Assembly: GCA_938091745.1 (NCBI GenBank)
Contig: CALLJK010000026.1
Coordinates: 1 to 48,649, forward strand
Origin: Candidatus Bipolaricaulota bacterium
GTDB lineage: Bacteria; Bipolaricaulota; Bipolaricaulia; RBG-16-55-9; DRXL01
DNA length: 48,649 nucleotides
Direction of reading: 5' to 3'
The notes under the pieces were generated by a model, which saw only the letters and a program-made list of their open reading frames with translations, was not told the DNA's origin and ran no database searches. The first letter of the stretch is position 1. Each line of letters opens with the position of its first letter. Below are positions 46,171 through 48,649 of this stretch, one piece after another. The position numbers were made by a program, and so were the translations under genes.

Positions 46171-48649
46171 TTAGCAAGGCATGAGTGCCTTCAATCGGGA
46201 GGCTGGCTCTGCTCCCCTATATCTCTGGCAGTTAGCTGCAGCGTTCTCATTGAGCCACTCTTTTATACTCTCTGCGATCATAAGGATGCAACCTAGATCT
46301 CCTCCACAGATCCCGAAGGCGAGATGCCAAGCTATTCGGAAGCTTACCCCTGGGAATGCCAACTGCGCAAGGATAGGGGCTTGCGCAGCTAAGAACAAAG
46401 CTTGCCTCAAGGTATCCTCACTTCCCCCCTCATAGGGTACGTTAAGGGCTTGAGCCAGAGCAGCAGCGACATTATTGAGAAAGTTCTGATCATTGGGATC
46501 ACCACCAATGATCTCCCACTTCCACTCACTGCCCTCGCGGTATAGGATGATCACAGGAGTTCTCAGATCCTTTCCTGCCAACGCTTGCTGGAGAGCATTT
46601 ATAGCTCCAGGCTCTACGTTAAAAGCGATCAACACGGTGACGGGGAAGCTGCCCTCTGCTCGGGTGCTGCTCCTAAGCCACTCTCGTGCATTCCTTGTGA
46701 TCTGCTCAATTATGTTGGCGACTCTTGCGACTTCATCCTTTCCAAGCTTAGCCTCGACATAGATGAAGACTGTGACCGGCCTTCCATCAATAGTTGCAGT
46801 GGCAACAACATGAACGTTAGGATAGTTGAACCCACCCCAGCCACTGCCCCCGTGGATGGTCCAGCTGGTTCCTTCGCTATTACTCAATGCCACCATGGCG
46901 ATAAAACCGCCCACTGCATTAGCATATGCCTCAATCATATTGATAACGGATTGTTCACTGACCATTCTTGCCAAATAGCGTATGTATCTTGAGAGCGCAC
47001 CGGGGTCAACTCTCGACGGGGGCGTATCGGGGTTAGCTGCCGACGGGGAGCGATAGGCTGTTATTATCCACGCCAAGAACTCGTTGTAGAACGACCCAGT
47101 CAAACCAGCTTCTTGAGCTGGTTTCGCTTGTGCTGCTATACCGGCGACTACAATAACTTGAAGTGCCTCCATCCGAGAGTCTTGAACAGGAGTTTGGTGG
47201 ACACTAGATCGGATCACGGTCTGTATAGCATTGCTGGCGTTAGGATACTCAGCCATAATGACCATCATGGCGAAGATGAACTGACGCGCTTTCCATTCAT
47301 ATTCAGGTAACCCTATCGGTGGCTGCATGGTCAGCACCGAGTATAGCACGCCCAACAAAGATATTGTTCCTCCTATTACCACTGGTGGTCCTGGTATCAA
47401 ATTAGGAATTGAAGCTAGCAAACCTGCTATCGATATTATCAGCCCGCCTAGTTGCACATCTCTCTTTGTTAGAGCCTTGTAAAAATCCGCGAACCCTGGG
47501 TATTGTCGAAGAAGTGTGTCCACATCGCCCCTGACGAACGACGAGAGTATTCTATTGATATCCTCTGGGGTAGCATTAGGATTGCTCCGAAGACTTTCGA
47601 GAGTAAGATTAAATAGACGGAACAGTTCGTTCAGCGCTAATATAATGTTCTCAGGGTCGCCGAACTGCTCAAGCACGATGTTATCCAGGGGTTCATTCCC
47701 CAGTGCCATCAATGACTCGAGCAATGCCTCCACTTCTTCTTCAGCAGGACAGGGCATGCGGTAGAACAGGAAGTCCTGATGAATCCCGGGTATAAAGTAA
47801 ATATTCTTGGCTCCTTGAGCCACTGAGATGCCTGCCCATTGATCTGTGGTCTGACAAGTTGCTAGAATAGATTGCTTCAGAATCTGTCGGTACTCCTCCT
47901 CTGTGTAGGCCTTGGCTGTGGCTGGGATCTCCAAGGGGACTTGGCCAATAAGCAACCTCACAACCTCTGCAAACTGCCCCGACTCAGTCGGGCTGAATCG
48001 CACTGGCACTTCCTTGCTCTCGCTAGGACCTAGCACAAGGGGACTCTCCAGGGCAACTCTAAAGAGCGAAGTCACATTCTGGGTTGTATTTGGTACGTCT
48101 AGAGTCACTGTCGTCACGCCCTGGTTCTTTATGGTCAGCTTCTGCTCCTCTGTGGTGCCTACAATCACGATGCCAAAGTTCAACTCTGTAGGCTGGATCT
48201 CGATCTTGTGGGCCACGCCCACAAGGGGAGAAGAACTCACGCTCCCCTGGCCACCAGTGATCCCCACCTGCACAGTCCCAGTGAAGTTCCCAGACTCGCT
48301 GGGATCAAATCGCACCACCACCTGCCCACTCTGCCCTGGCGCCAGACTCGGCGCTGCGCTCACAACTTTGTACGGCGCTGCTGTGCTCAGCGTCAATGTC
48401 ACAGAGACTGTGCCCTCGTTCTTGATCGTGAGCACCTTCTCTATGGGCAACCCCACCTTCTCTGTCCGCAGCCCACACATGCCCATATTGTTGCACTGCT
48501 CTCTCAGTACCAGCAGCCCGCTGCCAAAGTCTACCTGCGCTGGGGAGAAGCTCACCTTGTGCGCCACACCTGTCGCAGTCACGGTCTTGCTCCCTCCAGT
48601 GCTGCTGATGCTCACGCTCTTGGAGAAGCTCCCTGGAGTCGCTGAGCTG
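46171..48649 (-). CDS. ASH-domain protein with PD-(D/E)XK-like C-terminal region (5' truncated)
   Basis: The frame is open to the window edge, so the N-terminus is missing; about 825 residues are visible. The first part has at least two ASH/HYDIN-type Ig-like domains (QVDFGSGLLVLREQ, RFDPSESGNFTGTVQ, RFSPTESGQFAEVV). Two hydrophobic helices follow in the middle (LGGLIISIAGLLASIPNLI and VVIGGTISLLGVLYSVL). Later a strand with Asp (codon 46786-46788) and VEAK with Glu (46753-46755) and Lys (46747-46749), followed by IIEQITRNAREW, match the core of PD-(D/E)XK nucleases. The composition suggests a fusion of surface and enzymatic modules. The downstream propeller gene follows after 35 bases and is probably co-transcribed. 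Confidence 0.7.
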   Translation of the reverse strand, partial: SSATPGSFSKSVSISSTGGSKTVTATGVAHKVSFSPAQVDFGSGLLVLREQCNNMGMCGLRTEKVGLPIEKVLTIKNEGTVSVTLTLSTAAPYKVVSAAPSLAPGQSGQVVVRFDPSESGNFTGTVQVGITGGQGSVSSSPLVGVAHKIEIQPTELNFGIVIVGTTEEQKLTIKNQGVTTVTLDVPNTTQNVTSLFRVALESPLVLGPSESKEVPVRFSPTESGQFAEVVRLLIGQVPLEIPATAKAYTEEEYRQILKQSILATCQTTDQWAGISVAQGAKNIYFIPGIHQDFLFYRMPCPAEEEVEALLESLMALGNEPLDNIVLEQFGDPENIILALNELFRLFNLTLESLRSNPNATPEDINRILSSFVRGDVDTLLRQYPGFADFYKALTKRDVQLGGLIISIAGLLASIPNLIPGPPVVIGGTISLLGVLYSVLTMQPPIGLPEYEWKARQFIFAMMVIMAEYPNASNAIQTVIRSSVHQTPVQDSRMEALQVIVVAGIAAQAKPAQEAGLTGSFYNEFLAWIITAYRSPSAANPDTPPSRVDPGALSRYIRYLARMVSEQSVINMIEAYANAVGGFIAMVALSNSEGTSWTIHGGSGWGGFNYPNVHVVATATIDGRPVTVFIYVEAKLGKDEVARVANIIEQITRNAREWLRSSTRAEGSFPVTVLIAFNVEPGAINALQQALAGKDLRTPVIILYREGSEWKWEIIGGDPNDQNFLNNVAAALAQALNVPYEGGSEDTLRQALFLAAQAPILAQLAFPGVSFRIAWHLAFGICGGDLGCILMIAESIKEWLNENAAANCQRYRGAEPASRLKALMPC

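Overview
The window is a gene-dense, mostly housekeeping stretch of a bacterial chromosome. It carries ftsL/ftsI, coaD, lon, alaS, a tRNA nucleotidyltransferase with HD domain, alanine and aspartate racemases, a cobalamin uptake operon, a TPP-riboswitch thiamine uptake operon, a membrane pyrophosphatase, an M42 aminopeptidase and a 7Fe ferredoxin. Peptidoglycan genes, signal peptides, a lipobox and sigma70-type promoters (about 17-bp spacers) show a walled bacterium. The membrane pyrophosphatase, M42 peptidase, SAM-hydroxide adenosyltransferase, retropepsin-like proteins and dense overlapping genes suggest a deep-branching, perhaps thermophilic lineage such as Ca. Bipolaricaulota/Acetothermia. 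That taxonomic guess is inference only; no rRNA or marker set is present.

Layout. 1-1880 (+): S1-domain protein, ADP-ribose pyrophosphatase, WalJ-like metallo-beta-lactamase protein. 1870-4984 (-): one operon from a strong promoter, Zn-ribbon protein, cyclodeaminase FchA, FtsL-like, FtsI/PBP2. 5111-9973 (+): winged-helix protein, BtuF, BtuC, BtuD, a second BtuF-like protein without signal peptide, and corrinoid adenosyltransferase; a 102-bp multi-hairpin palindromic element lies between btuF and btuC. 9970-19297: an accessory, protease-rich segment with three retropepsin-like loci (one frameshifted), an alpha/beta-hydrolase fossil, a trypsin-like protease, an acyl-ACP-reductase-like enzyme, a SpoIVB/S55-type protease, a ribbon-helix-helix-like protein and a Crp/Fnr regulator whose N-terminus is out of frame. 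Three FNR-type palindromes lie upstream of three transcription units here, so a local regulon is plausible. 19473-24862: coaD, membrane protein, small metallopeptidase, LmbE-like deacetylase, lon, DUF599. 24819-28931 (-): thiamine uptake operon thiBPQ under a TPP riboswitch; a palindromic repeat is embedded in frame in the permease N-terminus. 28928-36552: orphan ABC ATPase, MgtC-like protein, two racemases, membrane protein, beta-helix protein, DUF62 enzyme, tRNA nucleotidyltransferase. 36554-44887: a long hairpin RNA candidate, Zn-ribbon protein, NUDIX, membrane pyrophosphatase, cupredoxin-like lipoprotein, a 42-residue acidic protein, alaS, M42 peptidase, ferredoxin. 44933-48649 (-): eight-bladed propeller protein and a large truncated ASH-domain protein with a C-terminal PD-(D/E)XK-like motif.

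Recurring points: many genes have a sigma70-type -10 box only 5-10 bases before the start codon, implying leaderless or near-leaderless mRNAs, and several divergent pairs share or overlap their -35 hexamers. The items most worth a second look are the FNR-box/Crp cluster, the hairpin RNA at 36588-36687, the Asp/Glu/Trp mini-protein at 40623-40751, the ASH plus nuclease-like protein at the right end, and the two palindromic elements in transporter genes.
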